Under the pieces are notes generated by a model. The model did not search any database, had not been told where the DNA came from, and saw only the letters and a list, made by a program, of their open reading frames with translations. A stretch of DNA of 64,000 nucleotides from DATARR01 sp034666985. GTDB taxonomy: Bacteria > Acidobacteriota > Thermoanaerobaculia > Multivoradales > UBA5704. The stretch's first letter is position 1, and every line of letters begins with the position of its first letter. The DNA lies in NCBI GenBank assembly GCA_034666985.1, contig JAXDKS010000068.1, positions 248,001-312,000 on the forward strand. The letters run 5' to 3'. The position numbers and the translations under genes were made by a program. Below, one piece after another: positions 36,064 through 45,090 of this stretch.

Positions 36064-37338
36064 GTGGCGCAGCGCATCGTCATGCCCTCCTTCGGGATGT
36101 ACACCGCCGAGGGGAACCTCGGCCGGTGGCTCGTGCCCGCGGGCTCCGTCGTAGAGGCCGGGGACCTGATCGTGGAGATCGTTACGGAGAAGGCCACGTA
36201 CGAGGTTGAATCGCCAGGGGCGGGAATCCTCCATCCCGTGGCGGTCGAAGGGGAGACGCTGACGGTCGAGGGTTTGATTGGGTGGATTCTCGCCGAGGGC
36301 GAAGCGCCGCCGGTTTCCTCTTCGAAGCCTCACCCCCGGCCCCTCTCCCGGGGGGAGAGGGGGGACTTGGCTGAAAGGGAGGAGCTTGTAGGGGGTGCTG
36401 TGCGTGCCTTAGACGTCTTTCAAGATACGCAAAGCGGACCCTATGGCAATCCCGCCCGCAAGAGTCCCCCCTCTCCCCCCGGGAGAGGGGCCGGGGGTGA
36501 GGCTTCGGAGGGTACGCGGCCGGATTTAGCGGAGCGGATCAAGGCGAGCCCCATCGCAAAGCGGTTGGCAACAGAGAAGGGGATCGACCTCGCGACGCTC
36601 ACCGGCACCGGTCCGGGGGGACGGATCGTGGAGGCGGACGTGCTCGCCGCGGCCTCGGTCGCCCCGCGCGAGGCTCTCTGGAAGGTCCGCGAGCGGCTGC
36701 CTCTGGCCGGAGCGCGAAAGACGATTGCCGAGCGTCTGCGGCGGAGTGTGGACACGGCGGTGTCGCTCACGCTCACCCGCGAGGTGCGGGTTGAGGCGCT
36801 GGTGGAGGTCCGGAAGAACCTCTCGATTTCCTGGGACGCGCTGCTCATCAAGATCTTCGCCGAATCGCTGCGCGAGCGGCCGGAGCTCAACGCGGTGATC
36901 GAAGACGGGGCCATCCTGCTTCTCGACGAGGTGCATGTGGGCTTTGCCGTCTCGCTCCCCGGCGGTCTGGTGGTGCCGGTGGTGCGCGACGCTGACTCTC
37001 GGCCGCTTTCTGAAATCGCCGCCGATATCCGCGATCTCGCCGGTCGTGCGCGCTCCGGGATCTTGCGGCCCCAGGACGTCCTGGGCGGCACGGCGACGGT
37101 GACCAATCTCGGAGCGCATGGGATCGACGCCTTCACGCCGGTGCTCAATCCGCCGCAGTCGGCGATCCTCGGCGTCGGCCGCATTGCCCAGCGGCCTGTG
37201 GTCGAGGAGGGTTCGCTCGCCGTGGGGTGGACGTGCGTCTTGAGCCTCACCTTCGATCATCGGGTGACCGACGGCGCTCCGGCCGCCGACCTGCTGGCGG
37301 CCGTGGCACGACGGATGAACGAGCTACCACGGAGTTAG
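36064..37338 (+). CDS. 2-oxoacid dehydrogenase E2 (lipoyl acyltransferase), linker carries a MITE
   Basis: 424 residues from a GTG with GGAG seven bases upstream. The lipoyl domain is at 1-80 with the lipoylated lysine in VTEKATYEVES (K43). The E3-binding domain lies about 158-195 (ASPIAKRLATEKGIDLATLT). The acyltransferase domain ends with the active-site His in LTFDHRVTDG. Residues about 87-148 are encoded by a 185-bp inverted-repeat element inserted in the linker (36323-36507), and the frame stays open across it. The linker is normally flexible, so the enzyme is probably still functional. It belongs to the same operon as the E1 genes. Confidence 0.92.
   Translation: MAQRIVMPSFGMYTAEGNLGRWLVPAGSVVEAGDLIVEIVTEKATYEVESPGAGILHPVAVEGETLTVEGLIGWILAEGEAPPVSSSKPHPRPLSRGERGDLAEREELVGGAVRALDVFQDTQSGPYGNPARKSPPSPPGRGAGGEASEGTRPDLAERIKASPIAKRLATEKGIDLATLTGTGPGGRIVEADVLAAASVAPREALWKVRERLPLAGARKTIAERLRRSVDTAVSLTLTREVRVEALVEVRKNLSISWDALLIKIFAESLRERPELNAVIEDGAILLLDEVHVGFAVSLPGGLVVPVVRDADSRPLSEIAADIRDLAGRARSGILRPQDVLGGTATVTNLGAHGIDAFTPVLNPPQSAILGVGRIAQRPVVEEGSLAVGWTCVLSLTFDHRVTDGAPAADLLAAVARRMNELPRS
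36323..36507. mobile_element. MITE-like element with perfect 45-bp terminal inverted repeats
   Basis: Bases 36323-36367 are the exact reverse complement of 36463-36507. The outer ends read CGAAGCCTCACCCCCGGC inward. The 95-bp centre contains a diverged copy of the repeat seen at 25115 and 62192, introduced by GGCTGAAAGGGAGGAGCTTG. There is no transposase frame. The element lies in the E2 coding region and supplies about 62 codons, including a Pro/Gly/Arg-rich stretch (SPPSPPGRGAGGE). Perfect ends suggest recent insertion or ongoing correction. Confidence 0.85.
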
Positions 37339-37356
37339 AAGAAAACGGAGTTAGTT

Positions 37357-37373
37357 GCCGGCGGGACGCCGGC
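37357..37373. repeat. Short GC hairpin before the transketolase genes
   Basis: GCCGGCG-GGA-CGCCGGC is a perfect 7-bp stem with a 3-base loop in the 82-bp gap after the E2 stop. It may terminate E2 transcription or be a dispersed hairpin repeat; there is no T tract. Confidence 0.4.
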
Positions 37374-37420
37374 GCTCCCAGGAGGGTGGAAAATTAGAAG
37401 CAGGAGCAGAGAGAACCGAT

Positions 37421-38266
37421 ATGCCTGTTGATACGTCTGCCTTACCGACCGCCGAGCTTGCCAGGCGCATTCGTCTCCATTCGGTGTTGATGACGAGCCG
37501 CGCGAACGCCTCGCACATCGGCTCGTCGCTCTCCATGGCGGACCTGATGGCCGTGCTCTACGGCGAATTCCTGCGCTTCGATCCCCAGCGTCCGGACTGG
37601 CCCGAGCGCGACCGCTTCATCCTCAGCAAGGGGCACGGGTGCGCGGCTCTCTACGCCGTGCTCGCGGAGACGGGCCACTTCCCAGTTGAGCGCTTGGAAA
37701 CATTTTATCAGGATGGCTCGCCGCTCGCCGGGCACGCCACGCACAAGGACGTGCCGGGCGTCGAGGTGTCGACGGGCTCGCTCGGCCATGGGCTGTCGCT
37801 GGGGACCGGCATGGCCCTGGCGGCGAAGCGCGACGGCGAGGACCGGCGCGTCTGGTGCATCGTGAGCGACGGCGAATGCGACGAAGGCTCCACCTGGGAG
37901 GCGGCGCTGTTCGCTCCCCATCACCGGCTGGACAACCTGATCGTCATCGTCGACTACAACAAGATCCAGAGCTTCGGCACGGTGAAAGAGGTGCTCGACC
38001 TCGAGCCGCTCGCCGACAAGTGGCGCGCGTTCGGCTGGGGGGTGCGCGAGATCGACGGCCATGATCTCGGGGCCATCCGCGAGGCGTACGCGGCCGTGCC
38101 GTTCGTGCCGGACCGGCCGAGCTGCATCGTGGCCCACACGATCAAAGGCAAGGGCGTGAGCTACATGGAGAACCAGCTCCTCTGGCACTACCGGGCGCCG
38201 CGCGGGGCGGATCTGGCGACGGCTCTGCGCGATATTGGGGATCCAATCGGGGAGGAACAGCCGTGA
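37421..38266 (+). CDS. Transketolase, N-terminal subunit
   Basis: 281 residues covering the thiamine-diphosphate-binding half of transketolase. HIGSSLSMADLMAVLYGEFL, FILSKGHGCAALYAVLAETG, TGSLGHGLSLGTGMALAAKR and SDGECDEGSTWEAALFAPHH (metal/ThDP motif) are all present. The ATG at 37421 gives the usual split-subunit length, preceded by AGAGAG. The stop overlaps the GTG start of the C-terminal subunit gene by four bases. Split transketolases work in the pentose phosphate pathway or in specialised sugar breakdown. Confidence 0.93.
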   Translation: MPVDTSALPTAELARRIRLHSVLMTSRANASHIGSSLSMADLMAVLYGEFLRFDPQRPDWPERDRFILSKGHGCAALYAVLAETGHFPVERLETFYQDGSPLAGHATHKDVPGVEVSTGSLGHGLSLGTGMALAAKRDGEDRRVWCIVSDGECDEGSTWEAALFAPHHRLDNLIVIVDYNKIQSFGTVKEVLDLEPLADKWRAFGWGVREIDGHDLGAIREAYAAVPFVPDRPSCIVAHTIKGKGVSYMENQLLWHYRAPRGADLATALRDIGDPIGEEQP

Positions 38267-39189
38267 GGACGGCCTTTCTGGAAACCCTTTTCGAGCTGGC
38301 CAAGGCGGACGAGCGCATCGTCTTCCTCACGGGCGATCTCGGCTTTTCGGTCGTCGAGCCGTTCCAGCAACAGCTTCCGAAACAGTTCGTCAACGCCGGA
38401 GTGGCCGAGCAGAACATGACGTCCATCGCCGCCGGCATGGCGCTCTCAGGGAAAATCGCGCTCACCTATTCGATCGCCAATTTTCCCACCCTGCGCTGCC
38501 TGGAGCAGATCCGCAACGACGTCTGCTATCACGAGGCGAACGTCAAGATCGTGGCGGTCGGCGGCGGCTTCGCCTACGGCGCTCTGGGCGCGAGCCACCA
38601 CGCCACCGAGGAGCTGGGAGTGATGCGCATGATGCCGGGGATGACGGTGGTGGCCCCGGCCGATCCGATCGAAGCACGGCTCGCCACCCGTGCCATCGTG
38701 GCTCACCCCGGCCCTTGCTATATCCGGCTCGGCAAGGCGGGGGAGCCCAACGTTCATGAGGGGCCGATCGATTTTCAGCTCGGCCGCGCTATTCAACTGC
38801 GCGACGGCCGGGACGTCACCCTCATCTCGACGGGCGGCATGCTCAAGACCGCGGTTGGTGCGGCTCGCCGCCTGGCCGGGAAAGGCAAGGAGGCGCGCGT
38901 TCTCAGCATGCATACGTTGAAACCGCTGGACGAGGAGGCGGTGCTCGCCGCGGCGCGGGAGACGGGGGCGATCGTCACCCTGGAGCAGCACAGCGTGATC
39001 GGCGGGCTCGGGAGCGCCGTGGCCGAGGTCCTCGCCGAATCGGGCCTGCCCGTCAAGTTCAAGAGGATCGGCCTCCCCTCCGCCTTCTCGCCACGAGTGG
39101 GAAGCCAGCAATATCTCGAAGAGCAGAACGGGCTCACCGAAGAGCCCGTCCTCCAAGCCGTCGAGACTCTCCTCAGCCCGCTCAGGTAA
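38263..39189 (+). CDS. Transketolase, C-terminal subunit
   Basis: 308 residues. FVNAGVAEQNMTSIAAGMAL carries the glutamate that activates thiamine diphosphate, and the pyrimidine and C-terminal domains follow (ITLEQHSVIGG-type end: GAIVTLEQHSVIGGLGSAVA). It starts at GTG 38263 (GTGA overlap with the N-terminal subunit gene). Its 3' end overlaps the convergent alpha/beta hydrolase gene by eight bases. The two subunits together make one active transketolase. Confidence 0.94.
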   Translation: MRTAFLETLFELAKADERIVFLTGDLGFSVVEPFQQQLPKQFVNAGVAEQNMTSIAAGMALSGKIALTYSIANFPTLRCLEQIRNDVCYHEANVKIVAVGGGFAYGALGASHHATEELGVMRMMPGMTVVAPADPIEARLATRAIVAHPGPCYIRLGKAGEPNVHEGPIDFQLGRAIQLRDGRDVTLISTGGMLKTAVGAARRLAGKGKEARVLSMHTLKPLDEEAVLAAARETGAIVTLEQHSVIGGLGSAVAEVLAESGLPVKFKRIGLPSAFSPRVGSQQYLEEQNGLTEEPVLQAVETLLSPLR

Positions 39190-40522
39190 TCGCGATCCCG
39201 GACAGCAGGGCGAACGCCACCTCATCCTTGGCGATGTCGCTGTGGCCTTTGACGAACTCGTCCGCATTCAGGTTGTAGACCCGGCCTGCGGTGAACTGGT
39301 AGGGCGCGCCCACGCGTTCGACGAAGGCGGAGGCGGTGTCGACCTCGGGGGTGTGCTGGGCGCCGTTACGCCCCATGCCGCCGTAGGGATCGTTGGCGTC
39401 GCCGAGGGCGCTGGCGACGTCGCCGGAGAGGCGCGCGCCGATCGGGTAGGCGATGCCGTTTCCGAGATCGTTCTTGGTGAAGGTGATGAGGATGGGGCCG
39501 GCGACCTTGTTCCCGGCCACCACCTGGCGGAAGAAGCCATCGTTGGTGCCGTCGTACTTGCTGGCCAGCCCATTGTGGGAGTAGGCGGCCTGGAGCAGGA
39601 TGAGGCTCGACGGTTTGACGTCCGGCCCGAGATTGTCGGCGGTCGAGGTGAGCAGGCGGCCGCCGAAGCTATGGCCCACCAGGTGGATCTTGAGCGCGGG
39701 CAGACGCTCGTGGACCTGGCGCAGCGCCGAGACGACTCCGGTCCGGCCCACGAGGCCAGCGCGCTTCTTCATCTCCGCGTAGGTGAAAAGGTTTAGGAAG
39801 CGGCCCGCGGCGGCCTTGATGCCGGCGAAGAAATCCCGAATCCCGGCGGCGCCACCCTCCGGCACGCTGCCAGCGTCGTCGCCCACCATCGCCGCCCCGC
39901 CTCCGCCGCTCGGCGGGAGCGGCACCGGGACCGGGTCGGAGAGAGCCTGCAGCAGCTCGACGGGGTCTTGAGTGAAGAGGGCGTCGGTGCTGTCGTCGGG
40001 GTTGGCGTCGCTCTGCGAGAGCAGCGAGCGGAGGATCTCGACGAACCGGCGCTGGGACTCGGAGTCGGTCTCCAGCGTGGGCACCAGGGCCTGAGCCTCG
40101 GTGAGCTTGGCCGCACGCTCGGGATCGACCGTCTCGACGCCGAGCCGCTCGGGCTCGGCCTTGAGCTCTTCGAGCCGCGCCACGAGGGTCGCCGCGTCGA
40201 GATCGCCACTGCCGTCTCCCAGGGCGGCGGCGCCCCCTGGGGTGAGGGCTGGATCGGCGTACTTCTTCGACGGCCAGAAGATCTCCAGCGCCGCGAAGGT
40301 GCGTCCGGCTCCCGCCGCCGGCAACTGGGCCTCGATCCGGGGGAGCAGCCCGCTGTAGAGGTTGCGGGCGTCCGCCATGTCGTCGTTCCAGCCGTGCGAG
40401 AGCACCAGCAGATCGGTGGCTCCCATTGCGGCGAGGCCGTCCAGGGCTTTCGTGACCTCCTGCTGATCGACGATGTTGCCGTCCTTGTTGAATTGGACTT
40501 CGAATACCGGGATGTTCGCCAT
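39182..40522 (-). CDS. Alpha/beta-hydrolase fold protein
   Basis: 446 residues. NIPVFEVQFNKDGNIVDQQE leads into TDLLVLSHGWNDDMADARNL (oxyanion region), and the nucleophile elbow is HLVGHSFGGRLL (Ser about 293). A variable insertion of roughly 140 residues with a Pro/Gly-rich stretch (PVPVPLPPSGGGGAAMVGDD) separates the two. HTPEVDTAS and GHSDIAKDE near the end may provide the catalytic Asp and His. No signal peptide. ATG 40522 has GGGAGGAG six bases upstream. Probably a serine esterase or lipase of unknown substrate. It is encoded 33 bases after the subtilase stop, probably in one operon. Confidence 0.85.
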   Translation of the reverse strand: MANIPVFEVQFNKDGNIVDQQEVTKALDGLAAMGATDLLVLSHGWNDDMADARNLYSGLLPRIEAQLPAAGAGRTFAALEIFWPSKKYADPALTPGGAAALGDGSGDLDAATLVARLEELKAEPERLGVETVDPERAAKLTEAQALVPTLETDSESQRRFVEILRSLLSQSDANPDDSTDALFTQDPVELLQALSDPVPVPLPPSGGGGAAMVGDDAGSVPEGGAAGIRDFFAGIKAAAGRFLNLFTYAEMKKRAGLVGRTGVVSALRQVHERLPALKIHLVGHSFGGRLLTSTADNLGPDVKPSSLILLQAAYSHNGLASKYDGTNDGFFRQVVAGNKVAGPILITFTKNDLGNGIAYPIGARLSGDVASALGDANDPYGGMGRNGAQHTPEVDTASAFVERVGAPYQFTAGRVYNLNADEFVKGHSDIAKDEVAFALLSGIAIT

Positions 40523-40555
40523 GGGCTTCTCCTCCCTTATTTTCAAACCGATCGT

Positions 40556-42271
40556 TCAGACGGATTGAATGGCCCGCATCAGATCGACCAGACCGTGCCC
40601 TTCGAAATAACGCTCGCGCCCCAGGGGAGTGGCGCTGTCGAGGAAGATTTTCTTGACGTCCAGGGGCCGGCCTACGAACTCCGAGCGGATGGAAAGGAAC
40701 GCGGCGATGGCGCCGGAGACGTGGGGAGCCGCCATGCTCGTGCCGCTCTCGTCGATGTAGGCCGCCAGCGGCTTGGGGGGCGGAGCCGCTGATGCCTGCG
40801 GCGCGGCGCCGGCATCGGGGGCCGCCGGAAGGGGCGGCATGACCGCCGGGTGCTCGTGGATGAAGCGGATGTTGGCGCCCGCCGCGCAGGAGATGATGCG
40901 CTCGCCGGGAGCCACGAGGTCCGGCTTGAGACGGCCGTCGCCGGTGGGGCCCTTGGAGGAAAAATACGACACGCCGTAGGTGTGGGGCGCATCGCGGTGG
41001 GTGGCCCCGACGGTGATGGCGAGCGCGGCGTTGCCCGGGTCGTTGATCGTATTCGCCAGGCCGACGCGGGAGGTGGGCCGCTCCTGAGCCTGGATGGTGC
41101 CGTAGCCGGTGTTGCCCGCGGCGGTGACGACCACCACCCCCGTCTGCACCAGACGGTCCACCTCGACGCAGATAGGGCTCTGCCCGCAGGCGAAGATCTG
41201 GGCGTCGAACTCGTACCCGAGGCTCAGGTTTACGCCATGCGCCAGCCGGCTCTTCGGGTTGGCGTTGAGGTTGGCGCGGATGTAGTCGAGGGCCCGGATG
41301 ACGTTGCTGGTGCGGCCGTTGCCGTTGTCGTCGAGCACCTTGAGGCTGATCAGCAGGCAACTCGGGGCGATGCCGCGCAGACGCGTGGGATCGACCTGGC
41401 CGGTGCGCTCCTCGAGCTCCGTCGGCTTTCTGCGGTCCTGGTCGTCGAGGCTGAACTTCCGCTCGTAAATGTGGAAGTCCACCTGGGGCGCGGTCTTCTC
41501 GGTCAGACCGCCGGCGATGATGCCGGCGACGTGGGTGCCGTGACTGAACTTGTCGGTGAGCGCCGCGGTGCGGTGCGCATCGAGCCGCTTCTTGCGCTCC
41601 GCCTCGTCATTCGCCGGGTCGTCCTCGTCCGGATCCTTGAGAAAGGCACTGAAGTCGCGATGCAGGTCCGCCACCGCGGGATCGAGGAGCGTGTGACCGG
41701 GTCCGGGCTGGAGGCCGAAGTGGGGGTGGTTGACGTCGATGCCGGAATCGATCACCACCCAGACGATACCCTTGCCCGAGGCCTCGTAGGCGCGCAGGGC
41801 GGCGTCCGCCTTGACTGTGGCGACCGACCGGTTGATCTGGGTCTTGATGGGGAAATCAGGCCAGATCCGATAGATCGCCCGGTCCTTGGGATGTGTCGGC
41901 TCACCCGTCTGGGGATCGGCCTCGTCGCGCTTGACGAGACGCCGCCATTCGATCACGGAGAGGAAGCAGTGGTAATAAGTCTGGCCCACGCGCTCGGGTT
42001 GGCGATCGGCCTCCTCGCTGACCACGTCCCGATAGATCTGCTTCAGCCGGAAGGTCGCCCCCTTGATCCCGCCGCGGTGTCCGACGTTGAGCTCCACCAT
42101 GTAGTCGCCGCGGGCCGTCTCGCTCTCCGGCAGTCCCCAGCATTTCCGTCGTTCCGGATCGTTCAGATCGGGGGGAGCCGTGGCGCGCCCCATGCCCACC
42201 TGGTGCTCATGAGGGTCGGTGACGGGATCGGGCGGCTGGGGAGCATCCGTGTTCTTCTGTTTCCTCGCCAT
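40556..42271 (-). CDS. Subtilisin-like serine protease (S8 family)
   Basis: 571 residues. Catalytic Asp in VWVVIDSGIDVNHPHF (D175), His in SHGTHVAGIIAGG (H244), oxyanion Asn in VVTAAGNTGYG, Ser in ESGTSMAAPHVSGAIA (S512). The first 165 residues are an N-terminal extension, rich in charged residues, that may act as a folding prodomain. There is no signal peptide, so location is uncertain. ATG 42271 has AGGAG five bases upstream. An Ala/Pro-rich insertion (about 478-502) precedes the serine motif. It is upstream of the alpha/beta hydrolase gene on the same strand. Confidence 0.93.
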   Translation of the reverse strand: MARKQKNTDAPQPPDPVTDPHEHQVGMGRATAPPDLNDPERRKCWGLPESETARGDYMVELNVGHRGGIKGATFRLKQIYRDVVSEEADRQPERVGQTYYHCFLSVIEWRRLVKRDEADPQTGEPTHPKDRAIYRIWPDFPIKTQINRSVATVKADAALRAYEASGKGIVWVVIDSGIDVNHPHFGLQPGPGHTLLDPAVADLHRDFSAFLKDPDEDDPANDEAERKKRLDAHRTAALTDKFSHGTHVAGIIAGGLTEKTAPQVDFHIYERKFSLDDQDRRKPTELEERTGQVDPTRLRGIAPSCLLISLKVLDDNGNGRTSNVIRALDYIRANLNANPKSRLAHGVNLSLGYEFDAQIFACGQSPICVEVDRLVQTGVVVVTAAGNTGYGTIQAQERPTSRVGLANTINDPGNAALAITVGATHRDAPHTYGVSYFSSKGPTGDGRLKPDLVAPGERIISCAAGANIRFIHEHPAVMPPLPAAPDAGAAPQASAAPPPKPLAAYIDESGTSMAAPHVSGAIAAFLSIRSEFVGRPLDVKKIFLDSATPLGRERYFEGHGLVDLMRAIQSV

Positions 42272-42311
42272 GGAATCTCCTGATGCTCGGGTCGTCTTCA
42301 AGCATACAGCT

Positions 42312-43361
42312 TTACGCCGCCGGCTCGATCCTCATCCCCGCCGACTCCGCCGCCGCCGTGAGGGCCCGCTGCACGGCGAGGCCGTCGTGGAACGAGGCGT
42401 CCCCCGCGGCGAGGCTCCCCCGCAGGCAGGCGTCCACGAAGCTCCGCATCATGCGGCCGAGGGCATGCGGCTGGCCGTCGCGCGCCTCGTCAGGGAGGGG
42501 GAGATCCTCCCAACCTGTCTTGCCTGGGCGGGCCAGCCGTAGCGCGTCGAGACCGCCGCGGGAGAGGAGCGCCTCGAGCGCCCCTTCGCGGCCCACCACC
42601 TGCACGAAGTTCTGCGCCCGTGGCGGTGTGATCCGGCTGGCATGCCAATAACCGCGGGCGCCACGGAGGCCCGAGGCGAAGCGGAACCAGGCCGTGGCGA
42701 GGTCGTCCGTCTCGACGTCCGGCCGCGGCAGGAATTGGAGATCCGCCTTGACCTCCGCGATGGATCCCAGCACGAAGCGGGCGAGATCGAAGAAGTGCGA
42801 TCCCGAGTCGTAGAGCACGCCGCCGCCGGACGGTTCCCGCAGCTCCCGCCAGCCGGGCACCGCACCGGGGCGCAGCCCATCCCAATATTCATGATGGGCG
42901 CGAAACAGGAACGGCTCGCCCACCTCGCCGGCTGCTACCCGGCGGCGCAGCTCCTCGATGCCATAGAGATAGCGGTAGGTAAAGGCGACCTGGTGCACCC
43001 GCCCGCTCGCCTCGGCGGCGCCGGCCATCTCTTCGGCCTCGGCGACCGAGAGCCCCAGCGGCTTCTCGCAGAACACGTGCTTGCCGTGAGCGAAGGCGAG
43101 CAGGGCCTGCTCGCGGTGCGCGGCGTTGGGCGTGCAGATGGTGATTCCGTCGAGATCGTCACGGGCGCACAGCTCGGCCGGATCGGTGGTGACGAAGGGG
43201 ATCTCGAAGCGGCTGGCGAGCGCCTGCGCCCGTTCGCGACGCCGGCCGCAGAGGGTCACGACCTCGGCCCGCGGGTGGCTTAGCAGGCCGGGGACGTGGC
43301 AGGCCTCGGCGAAGGCCCCCGTGCCGATCACCCCGAAACGCAGCCTGCGGTCTCCGCTCAC
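42312..43361 (-). CDS. Gfo/Idh/MocA family oxidoreductase
   Basis: 349 residues. LRFGVIGTGAFAEACHVPGL is the Rossmann nucleotide loop, HGKHVFCEKPLGLSVAEAEE has the EKP lysine, and the C-terminal beta-sheet domain includes GGGVLYDSGSHFFDLARFVL. It should oxidise or reduce a sugar or inositol derivative using NAD(P). The start is GTG at 43361. It lies 40 bases upstream of the subtilase start with no apparent relation. A second member of this family is encoded at 57489. Confidence 0.92.
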   Translation of the reverse strand: MSGDRRLRFGVIGTGAFAEACHVPGLLSHPRAEVVTLCGRRRERAQALASRFEIPFVTTDPAELCARDDLDGITICTPNAAHREQALLAFAHGKHVFCEKPLGLSVAEAEEMAGAAEASGRVHQVAFTYRYLYGIEELRRRVAAGEVGEPFLFRAHHEYWDGLRPGAVPGWRELREPSGGGVLYDSGSHFFDLARFVLGSIAEVKADLQFLPRPDVETDDLATAWFRFASGLRGARGYWHASRITPPRAQNFVQVVGREGALEALLSRGGLDALRLARPGKTGWEDLPLPDEARDGQPHALGRMMRSFVDACLRGSLAAGDASFHDGLAVQRALTAAAESAGMRIEPAA

Positions 43362-43392
43362 GCCCGGGATGATATCCGACGCCGGCCAATCT

Positions 43393-45027
43393 TCAGGGCA
43401 GCGTCAAGCTCGACTCGGCCGTGGCGATCTTGCCGCTGATCGGATCGTAGACCGTGGCCACGAGGCGGTTGGCCTTGCCCTTCAGGGTGATCTTGGTCTC
43501 GTACTTGATGAAGCCGCCGGGCTTCGCCGGCTTGTCCGAGGCGATGTCGAGCGGGATGACGGGGATCTCCGAGCCGTTGCCGGCGTCGTCCGAGGCGGCA
43601 AAGCGCAACTCGGCGTGGGCGGCGTACTTGTTGCCCACCGGCACCAGGGTCACGACGTCGGACGGCAGGCCGAGGGTGACGGGGATCTCCGTTCCTCCCC
43701 CCTTGCGCACCGGCGTGCCGACCCGCATGGGCAGCGGCAGGCCGCCGGGCAGGTTGCCGAAGAGCAGGGCGCTCTCGGCCATCATCGAGACCTCCGTCTT
43801 CTTCGACAGGTCGAGGAAGTCCGTCCGCGAGCGCACCTTGAGGCCGGGCTTGGCGACGGTGACCTCGACCTTGTGGCTCGTGTCCTTGCGCTCCCAGGTG
43901 GGGGAGAAGCCGAGCCAGTAGTAGGAGCGGGTGTCGGCCACAGCCTCGGTGAAGACCGCGAGGCGGTTGCCGTTGCGCAGGGCCTTGCCCCCGGTCTCCT
44001 GGGCCACGAACTCCAGGGTGCCCTTGATCTCCTGATCGCGGAAGGTGTCGCCCGAGGCGTCAACGCCGGGGACGTCGGCGGGATAGATCGTGTAACCGAG
44101 GAGGTTGGCCGTGCTGGTGAGCTTGCGCAGGAGCTTCTCGCCATCCTGGAACTCCCGCGAGGCCGGCACCGAGCCGCCGCCGCGGATGTAGCTCTGGATC
44201 GAGTAGGGCCAGCCGCCATCCAGGAGCAGCAGGACCTTGCGTCCCGGCGGCGAGGCGAAGGTGCGTAGCGTCCGCGCCGCGGCGTTGATCACCGCCTCCT
44301 CCTGGTGGAGGAGCGTGGAGCCGTAGGCCCGTTCCGTCATGGTGAGGCCGAAGCTGCCCATGCGGGAGTTGAGGTCCAGGGGAGCGCTGTCGCCCGCGGT
44401 GCCGTCGGCGAACTCCGAATCGTGCTGGAAGCGCTGGAATTCGACGGTGCGGTCGAGCCCCCGCGCCGGCCGGGTCATGGCCTCGTCGAAGGCCCGCTCC
44501 AGTTGGTTCTGCGACTGCGACCAGTTCGAGACCATGGTGAGCCGCCCACCGTCGAAGGCGACGATCGCCATGCGGTCCTCGGGACCCAGGCGGGCGAGGT
44601 CGCCCTTCAGGGCCTTCAGCACCTCGTCGCGCCGGATCTTGGTCGGGAAGAGGTCGTCGACGAACACGAGATAGCTGGTGCCCACCATCCCACCCGGCTC
44701 CACCGCCGGCGCGGCGGCGACGGCCGGAGCCTGATCTCCTTCCGCCGCCGGCGACACGGACCGGCCGCCGAGCACTTCGGAAAAATAGGTCACCGGCATC
44801 TCCTTGCCGTCCACCTTGAGGCGGAAATCGCCGGGTTTCAGGCCGGTGACCCGGTTGCCGTCCTTGTCGGTGACCACCACCTCGACGTTGACCACCCGCA
44901 CGTCGATCGTCTCACCGAAGACCGACGATTCCTGGGCTGGGGGAGTTTTTTGCTGCGCCTCGCCCACGCCTGAACCGAGCACCGTCGCGAAGGCCAGGCA
45001 GACGGCGGACAGGTATACACTCTTCAT
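43393..45027 (-). CDS. Secreted VWFA-related protein, acidobacterial type
   Basis: 544 residues with signal peptide (SVYLSAVCLAFATVLGSGVG, cleavage about residue 25). FGETIDVRVVNVEVVVTDKD with GNRVTGLKPGDFRLKVDGKE is the conserved opening of VWFA-related acidobacterial proteins. The von Willebrand A fold follows (SYLVFVDDLFPTKIRRDEVL, RKVLLLLDGGWPYS), and a beta-rich C-terminal third ends the chain. The MIDAS is weakly preserved: FVDD replaces DxSxS, so metal binding is uncertain. AGGAGG lies before the ATG and a perfect -10 box (TATAAT) stands upstream. Probably a surface or periplasmic adhesion or assembly protein. Confidence 0.9.
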   Translation of the reverse strand: MKSVYLSAVCLAFATVLGSGVGEAQQKTPPAQESSVFGETIDVRVVNVEVVVTDKDGNRVTGLKPGDFRLKVDGKEMPVTYFSEVLGGRSVSPAAEGDQAPAVAAAPAVEPGGMVGTSYLVFVDDLFPTKIRRDEVLKALKGDLARLGPEDRMAIVAFDGGRLTMVSNWSQSQNQLERAFDEAMTRPARGLDRTVEFQRFQHDSEFADGTAGDSAPLDLNSRMGSFGLTMTERAYGSTLLHQEEAVINAAARTLRTFASPPGRKVLLLLDGGWPYSIQSYIRGGGSVPASREFQDGEKLLRKLTSTANLLGYTIYPADVPGVDASGDTFRDQEIKGTLEFVAQETGGKALRNGNRLAVFTEAVADTRSYYWLGFSPTWERKDTSHKVEVTVAKPGLKVRSRTDFLDLSKKTEVSMMAESALLFGNLPGGLPLPMRVGTPVRKGGGTEIPVTLGLPSDVVTLVPVGNKYAAHAELRFAASDDAGNGSEIPVIPLDIASDKPAKPGGFIKYETKITLKGKANRLVATVYDPISGKIATAESSLTLP

Positions 45028-45051
45028 GCAGAACCTCCTTGCCAGGCTTTC

Positions 45052-45057
45052 ATTATA
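45052..45057 (-). promoter_or_regulatory. -10 box of the VWFA-protein gene
   Basis: A perfect TATAAT on the minus strand (plus strand ATTATA) lies 25 bases before the ATG at 45027, giving a short leader that contains the AGGAGG Shine-Dalgarno. No clear -35 hexamer is seen at 16-18 bases. Confidence 0.45.
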
Positions 45058-45090
45058 GAACGCGAGCGCCGTGTTGACGGCGGGGGTAGA

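Noticed and set aside
37355..37420. Extended transketolase start at 37355
   Set aside because: The extra codons cover the GC hairpin and lack family similarity. ATG 37421 gives normal length.
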